NCBI GenBank assembly: GCA_018057705.1 | Contig: JAGPDF010000019.1 | Coordinates: forward strand, 26,007 to 69,299 | DNA from: Thermoanaerobaculia bacterium | Lineage (GTDB): Bacteria; Acidobacteriota; Thermoanaerobaculia; Multivoradales; JAGPDF01 | DNA: 43,293 nt | Direction: 5' to 3' | Part shown: positions 9,072-16,387 of the stretch, in pieces | Numbering within the stretch: the first letter of the stretch is position 1 | Layout: each line of letters opens with the position of its first letter | Program-made: the position numbers and the translations under genes | The notes under the pieces: generated by a model | What the model saw: only the letters and a program-made list of their open reading frames with translations | Databases searched by the model: none | Told to the model about the DNA's origin: nothing

Positions 9072-9756
9072 CGACGAGCCCGCCGTGGTCGACGTGGTGG
9101 TCTTCGCGTTGAAGAAGGCGGGCTTCTTGGTCCAGGTGGCGGGAACGCTCGCCGCGGCGAGGCGCCTCCTCGACGCCCGGTCCGTCGACCTCCTGGTGCT
9201 CGACCTCGGTCTCCCGGACGGCGACGGGATGGAGTTTTGCCGCCGGGTCCGCGCCGGGTCCGCCGGGTCCGCCGGGTCCGATATTCCCGTGCTGATTCTC
9301 ACCTGCCGGGACGACGAGGTGGATCGGGTGATCGGTCTCGAGAGCGGGGCCGACGACTACGTGGTCAAGCCGTTCTCGCCCCGGGAGCTGGTCGCGAGGG
9401 TACGAGCCATCCTGCGCCGATCTGTCCACCCGGAACCGGAGAGGGGTGCGCCTGCCGTCATGCATGGCGCCGTGCGCGTCGACCCCGGACCCCATCTGGC
9501 CACGTTGCGCGACGTCGCCGTACCGCTGACGCGCATCGAGTTCGACCTCCTTTATCTCCTCTTCAAGGTCCCCCATCGCGTCTACTCACGCGACGAACTG
9601 GTCGAACGCGTCTATCGCGGCGAGGCGCTGGTTTCGGACCGGACGATCGATTCGCATGTGAAGGGCGTGCGGCGGAAGTTCCAGTTGGTCGATGTTGCGG
9701 CGGATCCGATAGAAACGGTGTTCGGGGTTGGCTATCGAGCCCGGGGAATCGAGTGA
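9049..9756 (+). CDS. OmpR-family DNA-binding response regulator
   Basis: The 235-residue product starts at the ATG at 9049 behind GGAGGGGG, inside the 3' end of the VanZ gene. Receiver domain residues 1-125 carry the acidic pair Asp8/Asp9, phospho-acceptor Asp52 in 'LLVLDLGLPDGDG', Thr in 'VLILTCRDD' and Lys in 'YVVKPFSPRE'. The C-terminal winged helix (about 140-233) has 'LTRIEFDLLYLLFKVPHRVYSRDELVERV' and 'DRTIDSHVKGVRRKF'. Between helix alpha-3 ('CRRVRA') and strand beta-4 ('IPVLILT') lies an unusual Gly-Ser-Ala repeat from 9-bp tandem repeats. The gene overlaps the kinase gene by GTGA. It presumably controls its own operon or envelope genes; targets are not visible. Confidence 0.93.
   Translation: MNRILVIDDEPAVVDVVVFALKKAGFLVQVAGTLAAARRLLDARSVDLLVLDLGLPDGDGMEFCRRVRAGSAGSAGSDIPVLILTCRDDEVDRVIGLESGADDYVVKPFSPRELVARVRAILRRSVHPEPERGAPAVMHGAVRVDPGPHLATLRDVAVPLTRIEFDLLYLLFKVPHRVYSRDELVERVYRGEALVSDRTIDSHVKGVRRKFQLVDVAADPIETVFGVGYRARGIE
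9242..9279 (+). repeat. 9-bp tandem repeat inside the receiver domain
   Basis: GCCGGGTCC occurs at 9242-9250, then after a 2-bp offset three times in a row at 9253-9279. The last three units are identical. They encode Ala-Gly-Ser repeats in the loop between alpha-3 and beta-4 of the response regulator. Confidence 0.9.
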
Positions 9757-10877
9757 CCACGGCCCGACGGCCCCCGGTGCCCGCGCAGGCGCGCCGCCCG
9801 ATCAGCCGCCGCTTGATGGCGGCGCTCTTCCTGTTGATGATCCTGCCCACGGGGGGCTGGTATTTCATCGCCGAATTCACCTCGGGCGAACGCTGGGAGT
9901 CGCTGCCAGCAGCAGGGCAAGCCACGTTGATGGAAGCCCAGCGCGAGGTCCGGTTCAAGTTGGCGCTGACCCTGGTCGCTAGCCTCTTGGTGTTGGCGGG
10001 GACGGTGGCCTATCTCCGCAGGACGGTCGTCGATCCGCTCGCCAACCTGGCGCGTCGGGCTCGCACGGCCGGACGAACCCCCTGGGAGATTCCGCTCGAG
10101 CGCGATCGCCCGGACGAGATCGGCGACCTGGCGCGGGCGCTCGATAACGGCGTGCAGACGCTCGAACACAAGGCGCAGGAAGCGGCCCGGTTCTCGGTCA
10201 ACCTCAGTCACGAGCTCAGGACTCCGCTGGCCGCCATCCGTGGAGCCGCTGAAATCCTCTCGGACAGACAGTTGAGCGAGGAGGACCGGGCACGATTCGT
10301 CGACAACATCGTCACCGAGTCCGAACGGCTCGAACGCCTGGTCGCCGGAATTCTCGAGCTGTCCCGGATGGAAGGTGGCCGACCGCAGCCGGCGAGCGAG
10401 GTTGTGGACCTGGTGGCCGTGGCGCGTTCTGTCTTGAACTCCGCACAGCCCCTCCTACAGCGGAAAGGCCTGCGCGTGATCGGTCCCGCGTCGATGGATC
10501 GGGCGCTCGTTTCGGGTGATGGCGACCGCGTGCATCGGATCCTCTTCGGCCTGCTCGAGAACGCGATCCGGTTCTCTCCCCAAGGGGCAGAGATCCGGGT
10601 GGAGATCCTTCAGGGGAAGCAGGACTTCCGACTCGTCGTCGAGGATGAGGGCCCAGGTGTCCCGCTCGAGATTCGAGAGACCATTTTCGAGCGCCAGTTC
10701 ACCACCCAGCACGATGGCGGATCGGCCTCCCGCGGAACCGGGCTGGGTTTGGCCATTGTCCGGGGCCTGGTCTCCGCCTCCAACGGCCGCGTCTGGGTCG
10801 AAGCCTCGACGGCCAGGGGGGCCCGATTCGTACTCGCCTTCCAGGCCGCGCCCGCCCCGCTGCCTCCCCGCTCTTAG
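9753..10877 (+). CDS. Sensor histidine kinase with HAMP domain
   Basis: The 374-residue product starts at a GTG at 9753 that overlaps the regulator's TGA. It has a first TM helix at about residues 22-40 ('LMAALFLLMILPTGGWYFI'), a short periplasmic loop, a second TM helix at about 70-90 and a HAMP linker to about 140. The dimerisation box has phospho-acceptor His153 in 'SVNLSHELRTPLAAIRG'. The catalytic ATPase domain shows an N box 'LFGLLENAIRFSP', G1 'VEDEGPGVP' and G2 'GTGLGLAIVRGLV'. The sensor loop of only about 30 residues suggests that stimulus may come through the neighbouring membrane, TPR or VanZ-like proteins; this is inference. The response regulator just upstream is its cognate partner. 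Confidence 0.93.
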   Translation: MTTARRPPVPAQARRPISRRLMAALFLLMILPTGGWYFIAEFTSGERWESLPAAGQATLMEAQREVRFKLALTLVASLLVLAGTVAYLRRTVVDPLANLARRARTAGRTPWEIPLERDRPDEIGDLARALDNGVQTLEHKAQEAARFSVNLSHELRTPLAAIRGAAEILSDRQLSEEDRARFVDNIVTESERLERLVAGILELSRMEGGRPQPASEVVDLVAVARSVLNSAQPLLQRKGLRVIGPASMDRALVSGDGDRVHRILFGLLENAIRFSPQGAEIRVEILQGKQDFRLVVEDEGPGVPLEIRETIFERQFTTQHDGGSASRGTGLGLAIVRGLVSASNGRVWVEASTARGARFVLAFQAAPAPLPPRS

Positions 10878-10908
10878 GAAGCTCTCCTCAGCGGGCGAGG
10901 TCCCGTCC

Positions 10909-12147
10909 TCAGACCCAGGCCCGGGGATCGAGGTCGTAGGGCAGAGGGGTGAGGTTCTCGGGCGCCTCGTCCAGGTGGACGAGGTCTTCGAGGCGGATGC
11001 CGAAGCCGGTGGCCGGGTCGGGGTCGTAGAGGCCGGGCTCGAGGGTCAGAACGTCGCCGATCTCGAGCCGGCCCTCCTCTTCGGCGTGGCGTTTGAAGCT
11101 CGGAGACTCGTGGAGCTCGAAGCCGACGCCGTGTCCGAGGCCGTGGACATAGCCCTGGAGCGTCCCGGGCTCGGAGAGCGGGGTCGCGTAGCCCCTGGCG
11201 GTGAACGCCTCGCAGACGGCCACCTGGAGATCCCACCCGCGTGCTCCGGGCCGGGCCGCAGCGTGCGCCTGCTGCAGGGCTTCGTGCACCGCCGCGAACG
11301 CCGCCGCGACTCGCGGCGGCGGTTCGCCGAAGCAGAAGGTGCGCGTGCAGTCGGCGAACAGGCCGCCGCGCGGGAAGAGATCGACAACCAGCGTCTCGCC
11401 GTCCCGCAGGACCCGCTCCGGACTTCCCGAGCTGTGGGGCACGCCGCCCTCGCCGCCCGGCGCCACGATATTGCCGCGCGGCTGCTCGAGGCCGGCGGCG
11501 GCGAAGACGGCAGCGATCCCGGCCTTGAGGCGCCCGACCGAAAGCGCCTCGCCCTCGCGCCAAAGCTCGCGATCGCGGACCGTCGCACCGGCGAGGCAAC
11601 CGGCCACCCAGCGGATGGCCTCACAGGTGACGCCGGCGACCCGGCGGATCTCTGCGAGCTCGCCTGCGGTCTTTCTCTTGCGGATGGCGAGCAGGCCCGC
11701 GCTCGCCGAGACGAAGCTCCAGCCCTCGCTGCCGAGCCGCTCGAGAACTTCGTGTGCCAGTCCGAACGGCAGCCGGCCGGCGAGTGCGATCCGCCCCGGC
11801 GCGACGCCGGAGCGCTGCAGGGCCTGGGCGAGCAGATTGGCGTGGAAGGCCCCGGGCTGCGGGCTGTCGCGCGACCAGCGCGCGACATCGAGGTCGTCCG
11901 GCGAGAGCAGCTCGAGGCCGGTGGCGGCGGCTTCGTCGCGCTCCATCGGCGTCAGGTAGCCCAGGCGGGGCGACCGTCCAGTCCCCGCCGGCACCACGAC
12001 GAGCGCCTCCCCGAGCTTCGCTGGATGAACGAAAAAAGACCGTTCGGGATCGTCGCCGGCCGCCGAGAGCAGCACCAAAGCCCTGGCCTCGAGCGCTCCG
12101 AGGAGCGCCTGGAAGCCGGCGTTGCGACGATCCCGGTCGCCGTTCAA
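10909..12147 (-). CDS. M24-family metallopeptidase (Xaa-Pro aminopeptidase-like)
   Basis: The product is up to 412 residues. An N-terminal creatinase-like domain (about 1-165) precedes the pita-bread catalytic domain. The five metal ligands are visible: Asp in 'LVVDLFPRGG', Asp in 'FADCTRTFCFG', His in 'VHGLGHGVGFELHE', Glu in 'LTLEPGLYD' and Glu in 'IRLEDLVHLD'. This is the dinuclear metal set of proline aminopeptidases and prolidases, which remove N-terminal residues ahead of proline or split Xaa-Pro dipeptides in the cytosol. The first usable start is a TTG at 12147, nine bases after the trxA stop and without a clear ribosome site, so the exact N-terminus is uncertain. It is the last gene of the rimO-ribF-trxA run. 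Confidence 0.87.
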   Translation of the reverse strand: MNGDRDRRNAGFQALLGALEARALVLLSAAGDDPERSFFVHPAKLGEALVVVPAGTGRSPRLGYLTPMERDEAAATGLELLSPDDLDVARWSRDSPQPGAFHANLLAQALQRSGVAPGRIALAGRLPFGLAHEVLERLGSEGWSFVSASAGLLAIRKRKTAGELAEIRRVAGVTCEAIRWVAGCLAGATVRDRELWREGEALSVGRLKAGIAAVFAAAGLEQPRGNIVAPGGEGGVPHSSGSPERVLRDGETLVVDLFPRGGLFADCTRTFCFGEPPPRVAAAFAAVHEALQQAHAAARPGARGWDLQVAVCEAFTARGYATPLSEPGTLQGYVHGLGHGVGFELHESPSFKRHAEEEGRLEIGDVLTLEPGLYDPDPATGFGIRLEDLVHLDEAPENLTPLPYDLDPRAWV

Positions 12148-12156
12148 GTCAAACGG

Positions 12157-12486
12157 TCAGATGTGTTCGGCGACGAGGTTCTTGAACATCGCCTTCGGCA
12201 TCGCGCCGGCGGCACGCTCGACGACCTCCCCGTTCTTGAACAGCAGGAAGGCGGGGATGCTCGAGATCCGGAACTGCATGGCGAGCTCCTGATTCTCGTC
12301 GACGTTGACCTTGGCGATCTGGAGTTTGCCGTCGAGCTCGTCAGCGAGCTCGTCGAGCAGAGGCGCCACCATCCGGCACGGGCCGCACCAGCTGGCCCAG
12401 AAATCGATCAGAACCGGCTTGGTGGACTGGAGGACGGCGGACTGGAAGTTCTTCTGGTCGACCGTCACGATCTTGCTGCTGGCCAT
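12157..12486 (-). CDS. trxA: Thioredoxin
   Basis: The 109-residue product has the redox motif Trp-Cys34-Gly-Pro-Cys37 in '[17 protein letters not shown]', the buried Asp28 in 'VLIDFW', and the cis-proline region '[13 protein letters not shown]'. Length and spacing match cytosolic thioredoxin 1, which reduces protein disulfides using thioredoxin reductase and NADPH. The ATG at 12486 is preceded by AAAGGGACC. It lies 54 bp after ribF and nine before the M24 gene. No thioredoxin reductase is seen in the window. Confidence 0.97.
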   Translation of the reverse strand: MASSKIVTVDQKNFQSAVLQSTKPVLIDFWASWCGPCRMVAPLLDELADELDGKLQIAKVNVDENQELAMQFRISSIPAFLLFKNGEVVERAAGAMPKAMFKNLVAEHI

Positions 12487-12540
12487 TGCTTTGGTCCCTT
12501 TCTGTTGAAAAACACGGATCTGGCGAGTTTCTGCGCGATC

Positions 12541-13524
12541 TCAGATCGCCGAACCTCGTCCGGTGCTCCCATGAGAACGCCGGAGGAGGGCAAAGTATTC
12601 TCGGCTGAGGGAAACGTCCCGTCCGATCTGGGCCGAAAGCTCGGTTACCGAGGCAAAGAGCATCTCATCCCGCAGCCGCTTGCGGAAGAAGAGCTCGATC
12701 CGGGCGCCGTAGACGTCGCGGTCGAAGTCCAGGATATGGCTTTCGACGACCCGCCGGCGGCTGCCGTCCACCGTCGGCCGGCGGCCCAGGTTGGTCACCG
12801 AGTCGAAGGTTCCGGCCGGCTCTTCGCTCCCCAGGAAGCGGACTCCTGTGACGTAAACCCCTTCCAGCGGAAGGAGTTCGCCTTCGGGCGCCAGGTTCAC
12901 CGTCGGCCAGCCGAGGCGCCGCCCCAGGCGGTCCCCTTCGACGATCCGGCCCGTCAGGCTGTAGGGGCGCCCCAGGAGCTCGGCCGCCACTTCGACCTCC
13001 CCCTCGGCGAGTGCCCGCCGGATCCGGGTGGACGAGACCGGATGGCCGTCGGCGCGCTCCTCCTCCAGCCCGTGGACGGCGAACCCGAGCTCCGCGCCGA
13101 GCCGGGCGAGGAGGGCGAGGTCGCCCTCGCGGTCCTTGCCGAAGGCGAACTGGCGGCCGACGTAGAGCTCGCGGACGCCCAGCCGACCGGCCAGGAACTC
13201 GCGGACGAACGATTCGGCCCGCGTCGCGGCGAACTCTGCGGTGAAGGGAATGACCGCCATGAGGTCGACCCCGGCCGCCGCCAGGAGCTGGACCTTCTGC
13301 TCGCGGGTGAGAAGCGTCGCGGGCGCCAGATGGGGGGCGAGAACGGTGAGGGGGTGGGGCTCGAAGGTCACCAGAACAGCCGGCAGCCCGAGAGCCCGGG
13401 CGCGGGCCACGACGCGATCGAGCACGGCGCGCTGCCCGCGATGGATGCCGTCGTAGTTGCCGACGGTGACCACCGCCGGAGAGGGCAGATCGCAGGGACC
13501 GAACGCGTCAGCGACAACCTGCAT
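12541..13524 (-). CDS. ribF: Bifunctional riboflavin kinase / FAD synthetase
   Basis: The 327-residue enzyme phosphorylates riboflavin to FMN and adenylates FMN to FAD. The N-terminal FAD synthetase nucleotidyltransferase fold has 'VVTVGNYDGIHRGQ' near residues 18-31 and 'VSSTRIRRAL' near 170. The C-terminal flavokinase domain has 'GRRLGWPTVNLAPEG', followed by 'LPLEGVYVTGVRF' and 'VESHILDFDRDVYG'. The ATG at 13524 lies five bases after the rimO stop, which fits the common family start and argues for co-transcription with rimO. The length is typical for bacterial RibF. Confidence 0.95.
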   Translation of the reverse strand: MQVVADAFGPCDLPSPAVVTVGNYDGIHRGQRAVLDRVVARARALGLPAVLVTFEPHPLTVLAPHLAPATLLTREQKVQLLAAAGVDLMAVIPFTAEFAATRAESFVREFLAGRLGVRELYVGRQFAFGKDREGDLALLARLGAELGFAVHGLEEERADGHPVSSTRIRRALAEGEVEVAAELLGRPYSLTGRIVEGDRLGRRLGWPTVNLAPEGELLPLEGVYVTGVRFLGSEEPAGTFDSVTNLGRRPTVDGSRRRVVESHILDFDRDVYGARIELFFRKRLRDEMLFASVTELSAQIGRDVSLSREYFALLRRSHGSTGRGSAI

Positions 13525-13529
13525 CGGGC

Positions 13530-14906
13530 TCAGGCCACCGATGCCGCGATCTCGACTCCGGGGGTATCCACCGGACCGACGATCCGGCCGACCAGGTCGC
13601 TGGCGAAAGCGTCGGTGATCTCGACCCGGGCGAAAGTCCCGGCCGGAGCCGAGCCGTCGTTGATCAGCAGCCGGCCGTCGATCTCCGGTGCCATGCCGTG
13701 GTGACGCCCTTCGAGGAGGTGCTCGGTCTCCGGCGAGACCCCCTCCACCAGCACGTCGAAGGTCCGGCCGACGAGCGCCTTGCGGCGCGCGAGCGCGATC
13801 GGCTTCTGTGCCGCGAGCAGCCGCCGGTGGCGGCGCCGGGCGACGGCGGCGGGCACAGGATCGGCCAGTTCCGCCGCCGGCGTCCCGGGCTCGGCGCTGT
13901 AGACGAACGCCCCGAGGTGGTCGAACCGGCTGCGCTTCACGAAGTCGAGCAGGTGATCGAAATGCTCGTCGGTTTCGCCCGGGAAGCCGACGATGAAGGT
14001 GGTGCGCAGGAAGATGTCCGGCGCGAGCTCGCGGGCGCGCTCGAGGAGCCGCGTGTAGCGCTCGGCGCTGCCACCCCGGCGCATCGCCTTGAGCATGTCG
14101 GGATGGCTGTGCTGGAGCGGCATGTCGACGTACGACACCAGCCGCTCCTCCTCCCCCATCAGCTTGAGCAGCTGCTCGTCGAGGGTCGTCGGATAGGCGT
14201 AGAGGAAGCGGATCCACTTGAAGCCGGTCGAAGCGAGCAGCGCCTCTGCCAGGCGCGTGAGCCCGTGTTTGCCGTAGTCGAGGTCCTCGCCGTAGCGCGT
14301 CGTGTCCTGGGCGATCAGGCAGAGCTCGCCGACCCCGCGCGCCTCGAGCCCGCGGGCCTCCTCGACCAGGCTCTCCACGGAACGGCTGCGAAAGCGGCCG
14401 CGCCAGAGCGGGATCGCGCAAAAGGTGCAGGGGTTGTTGCAGCCCTCGGCCACCTTGAGATAGGCGTAGCCGCGCGTCGTCAGCAGGCGCGGCGCGGTGT
14501 GGTCGAAGACCATGTGAGAGGGCGACGGCGGCGGCGCCGCGCCGCCGAGGTTGACGACCCTCTCGACGTCGAGCAGCGAGTCGAGCGAGATGAAGCCGTC
14601 GATCTCGGGGATATCGCGCGCGAGCTCCTGGCCGAAGCGGTTGACCATGCACCCGGCCACCAGGAGCTTCGAAACCCCCTTGCCCTTGCGCGCCGCCACT
14701 TCGAGGATGGCGTCGATCGACTCACGCTTGGCCTCGTCGATGAAGGCGCAGGTGTTGACGATGACCGTCTCGGCGCCCTCCATGTCGGGAGTGATCGCAT
14801 GCCCGCGCCGCGCCAGCTCGCCGAGCAGGATCTCGCTGTCGACGCGATTCTTGGCGCAGCCGAGACTGATCAGACCGACGCTGGAGGGGTTCCTGGGGGT
14901 CGCCAC
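13530..14906 (-). CDS. rimO: Ribosomal protein uS12 methylthiotransferase
   Basis: The 458-residue radical-SAM enzyme adds a methylthio group to an aspartate of ribosomal protein S12. The N-terminal UPF0004 domain holds cluster ligands Cys17 ('SLGCAKNRVDSE'), Cys53 ('VNTCAFIDEAK') and Cys86 ('VAGCMVNRF'). The radical-SAM cluster is Cys156-x3-Cys160-x2-Cys163 in 'EGCNNPCTFCAIP'. A C-terminal TRAM domain ends the protein. 'SLGCAKNRVDSE' and 'NTCAFIDEAKRESI' distinguish RimO from MiaB. The start is a GTG at 14906 without a strong ribosome site. ribF follows after five bases. Confidence 0.95.
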   Translation of the reverse strand: MATPRNPSSVGLISLGCAKNRVDSEILLGELARRGHAITPDMEGAETVIVNTCAFIDEAKRESIDAILEVAARKGKGVSKLLVAGCMVNRFGQELARDIPEIDGFISLDSLLDVERVVNLGGAAPPPSPSHMVFDHTAPRLLTTRGYAYLKVAEGCNNPCTFCAIPLWRGRFRSRSVESLVEEARGLEARGVGELCLIAQDTTRYGEDLDYGKHGLTRLAEALLASTGFKWIRFLYAYPTTLDEQLLKLMGEEERLVSYVDMPLQHSHPDMLKAMRRGGSAERYTRLLERARELAPDIFLRTTFIVGFPGETDEHFDHLLDFVKRSRFDHLGAFVYSAEPGTPAAELADPVPAAVARRRHRRLLAAQKPIALARRKALVGRTFDVLVEGVSPETEHLLEGRHHGMAPEIDGRLLINDGSAPAGTFARVEITDAFASDLVGRIVGPVDTPGVEIAASVA

Positions 14907-15009
14907 AATCGAGCCAGTCTAGCAAACGGCGCTTCGGCCGGCTGCGGCAGAGACCGCGGCAGGGCGCGCGTGCGCCGGCTTGCAGTGGCGGGCGGCCGGT
15001 GGCGGCCGG

Positions 15010-16311
15010 TCAGCGCACGAGTTGCGGGGTGGGCGACGAGGTGAGCGCCATGCGTTTCAGGAGCCAGGTCACCAGGCGCTCGGGCGGGGCGAGCCGGCTC
15101 ATGCCGAACTCGGTCGGCAGGCGCGGCGGCTCCATCAGGTTCAGGGCGCGGAAGACGGCATAGGTGAAGTTCTGCTGCACGCTGTCCTGGCGGCGGTCGG
15201 CGAACATCGCCCGCAACGAGTCGAGCTGCTCGCCGAGGAGCGATTCGATCCCGGCGAGATCCGGCTCCGGCAGCGCGGCGCGCTTCGGTGCCGTGAGGCG
15301 CGCGGCGGCCCGCCGGTCGATGCCCAGCATCGAAGAGCGCAGCGCCTCGAGCTCCGCCAGGACCGGATCGACGGTAGCCGGCCGGAGGCGCTCGGGCTCG
15401 CCATCGAGCAGCAGCGGCATGCCGGAGCAGTTCGCGCGGTGGATGCGAGGATCCTGGACGACCCAGCCGAGCTGGGTCATATCCAGGCCGGAAGAGACGT
15501 TCTCGGCGATATTGCGCACGAACGGGTCGATCGCTGAGCGCCCGCTCTCCTCGACGCCGTTGAACATGTTGAGGATGTAGTGGATCCGGAAGTCGCTGAT
15601 CACCCAGTCGAGGACGCGCAGCAGCGGCTGGTCGCCGAAGAGCTCCTTGAGCTCTCGCATCACGCCGTCGAGGTTCTGCACCCGGTCGTCGTAGACGTCC
15701 TCGGCCTGGTCGAGCAGGTCGTGAATGAGCTCGCGACCGTCGGAGAGCCCGGGCAAGCGATAGACCTCCGAACCGTCGGCGAAGATCAGCCGCAGGGTGC
15801 GGAAGAGGATCGCCTTGACGATGTCGGAAGCGGCGAGCGTCGCTTGCGGCAGGTTGGGCGTGACCACCAGCATCCCGGAGTTCGTGTACGGCAGGAAGTC
15901 GAGCACGTTGGCGTCGAGACCGGCGCGCAGGTCGAGCACGACGTAGTCGGCCGGCAGCAGGTTGATCGCCTCGGAGAGGCGGCGGCGAAAGTCGGCGCTC
16001 GGGTTGCCCAGGTCCTCGATGAAGTGGCGGGGCGCCGCGACGAAACCGAAATGGCGGAACTGCCCTGTCCGGTCGAACGAGGCGTCGAGCCGTGTGATGC
16101 AGTCGGCGAGCGCCGCGCCCTTGCGGTGGAAGTGGTAGAGATCCCTTGTGACCGGAGCGGCGAGCGAGCTCCGCACCGACGAGGTGCCGGTATCGAGATC
16201 GACCAGAACCGTGGGTGCGAACCGCGAAAGTGCCAGCGCGAAGTTGACCGCGAAGGTCGTCTTGCCGACGCCGCCCTTGCCGGATGCGACAGGTATGATT
16301 CGCTTGGGCAC
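15010..16311 (-). CDS. MinD/ParA-like P-loop ATPase
   Basis: The 433-residue product starts at a GTG at 16311 ('VPKRIIPVASGKGGVGKTT'). The deviant Walker A is at residues 11-19, with the signature lysine Lys12 in GKGGVGKTT, followed by 'VLVDLDTGTSS' and Walker B-like 'DYVVLDLRAGLD'. The roughly 260 core residues match MinD/FlhG-type ATPases. A long C-terminal extension ('GEQLDSLRAMFADRRQDSVQQNF', 'LVTWLLKRMALT') replaces the MinD membrane helix. No minC, minE, parB, flhF or flagellar gene is in the window. The role in positioning or partitioning some cell component is a family inference. It is divergent from the M1 peptidase gene. Confidence 0.82.
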   Translation of the reverse strand: MPKRIIPVASGKGGVGKTTFAVNFALALSRFAPTVLVDLDTGTSSVRSSLAAPVTRDLYHFHRKGAALADCITRLDASFDRTGQFRHFGFVAAPRHFIEDLGNPSADFRRRLSEAINLLPADYVVLDLRAGLDANVLDFLPYTNSGMLVVTPNLPQATLAASDIVKAILFRTLRLIFADGSEVYRLPGLSDGRELIHDLLDQAEDVYDDRVQNLDGVMRELKELFGDQPLLRVLDWVISDFRIHYILNMFNGVEESGRSAIDPFVRNIAENVSSGLDMTQLGWVVQDPRIHRANCSGMPLLLDGEPERLRPATVDPVLAELEALRSSMLGIDRRAAARLTAPKRAALPEPDLAGIESLLGEQLDSLRAMFADRRQDSVQQNFTYAVFRALNLMEPPRLPTEFGMSRLAPPERLVTWLLKRMALTSSPTPQLVR

Positions 16312-16387
16312 GGTAGATGAGCTTATCTCCCGCCGCCGAAACCGGCCAGAGCGCGACTTTTCCGACTGGCAAAGAGGGATGAAAACG

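Noticed and set aside
10516-13704. Very long open frame on the plus strand antisense to the M24, trxA and ribF genes
   Set aside because: Its product is Arg/Gly/Glu-rich without domains, and it covers three well-supported genes on the other strand; high GC leaves such frames open by chance.
14980-15005. GGCGGCCGGT direct repeat downstream of the MinD-like gene
   Set aside because: Only two short GC-rich copies; expected by chance in DNA of this composition.
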